Source: Sphingobium sp. (lineage in GTDB: Bacteria; Pseudomonadota; Alphaproteobacteria; Sphingomonadales; Sphingomonadaceae). From it: a DNA stretch of 14,602 nucleotides. A model generated the notes under the pieces. That model was not told the DNA's origin. It made no database searches and worked only from the letters and a program-made list of their open reading frames with translations. The stretch spans positions 1 to 14,602 of the forward strand of contig JAGVJS010000019.1 of the NCBI GenBank assembly GCA_020051025.1, read 5' to 3'. A program made the translations under genes and the position numbers. This document shows, one piece after another, positions 14,545-14,602 of this stretch; the stretch's first letter is position 1, and each line of letters starts with the position of its first letter.

Positions 14545-14602
14545 GCTAGTAAGTATCTGATATTGCTGGGCGTGGATTTGGTGGCAAAACCGGGTGTGCT
14601 AA
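14503..14602. other. Unassigned sequence after the IS break
   Basis: These 100 bases contain no recognisable gene, IS end or tRNA. They may be the edge of another element that interrupts or replaces the rest of the IS5 copy. Confidence 0.4.

Noticed and set aside
14599..14602. Terminal CTAA as the second copy of an IS5 target duplication.
   Set aside because: No inverted copy of the left IS end precedes it, and a four-base match is expected by chance.

Overview
The window is high-GC alphaproteobacterial DNA, most likely from a sphingomonad (Sphingobium/Sphingomonas type). This rests on codon usage, on the protein families present, on an EcfG-like general-stress promoter, and on short palindromic intergenic repeats of the kind I know from sphingomonad genomes. 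No database was consulted, so the genus is an inference. No rRNA, tRNA or CRISPR array was seen.

Layout. Positions 1-1575 hold the 3' part of a large TPR-repeat protein. Facing it on the minus strand are a small GntR/YtrA-type regulator (1620-1964) and, 73 bp upstream of that, a YdjA-like nitroreductase (2038-2616). Divergent from the nitroreductase, and behind a recognisable -35/-10 pair, is a tightly coupled three-gene operon (2761-7060). It encodes a POT-family proton/peptide symporter followed by two exported amidohydrolase-superfamily proteins, and both junctions are ATGA overlaps. The first amidohydrolase has the HxH metal motif. The second has lost it, and its signal-peptide region contains a 74-bp imperfect palindrome. 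A repeat-rich spacer follows, then a SulP anion transporter with a C-terminal STAS domain (7352-8842). Convergent to it is an exported double-SH3 protein (8967-9476), which is divergent from a D-2-hydroxyacid dehydrogenase (9580-10593).

After a spacer with REP-like hairpins comes a stress pair. A PA2169/DUF2383 four-helix protein (minus) and a DUF1328 two-helix membrane protein (plus) are divergently transcribed, with an EcfG-type promoter in front of the latter.

Seventeen bases after the DUF1328 stop codon the character of the DNA changes. From 11612 onward the window reads as an eroded accessory island. It contains a decayed large serine recombinase (at least three frameshifts, catalytic N-terminus gone), then an orphan GT61-type glycosyltransferase in markedly AT-richer sequence (12905-13939), then the left end and 5' part of an IS5-family element whose transposase stops resembling its family at about 14502. 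The last 100 bases are unassigned.

How the genes may work together: the POT transporter and the two exported amidohydrolases look like a periplasmic peptide-processing and uptake unit. The PA2169/DUF1328 pair looks like general stress response output. The island carries a surface-glycan gene between remains of mobile elements. Nothing here is proven to be a new system. The most unusual items are the metal-ligand-less amidohydrolase paralogue, the palindrome inside its signal peptide, and a zero-frame A AAA AAG slippery site at one of the recombinase frame breaks.
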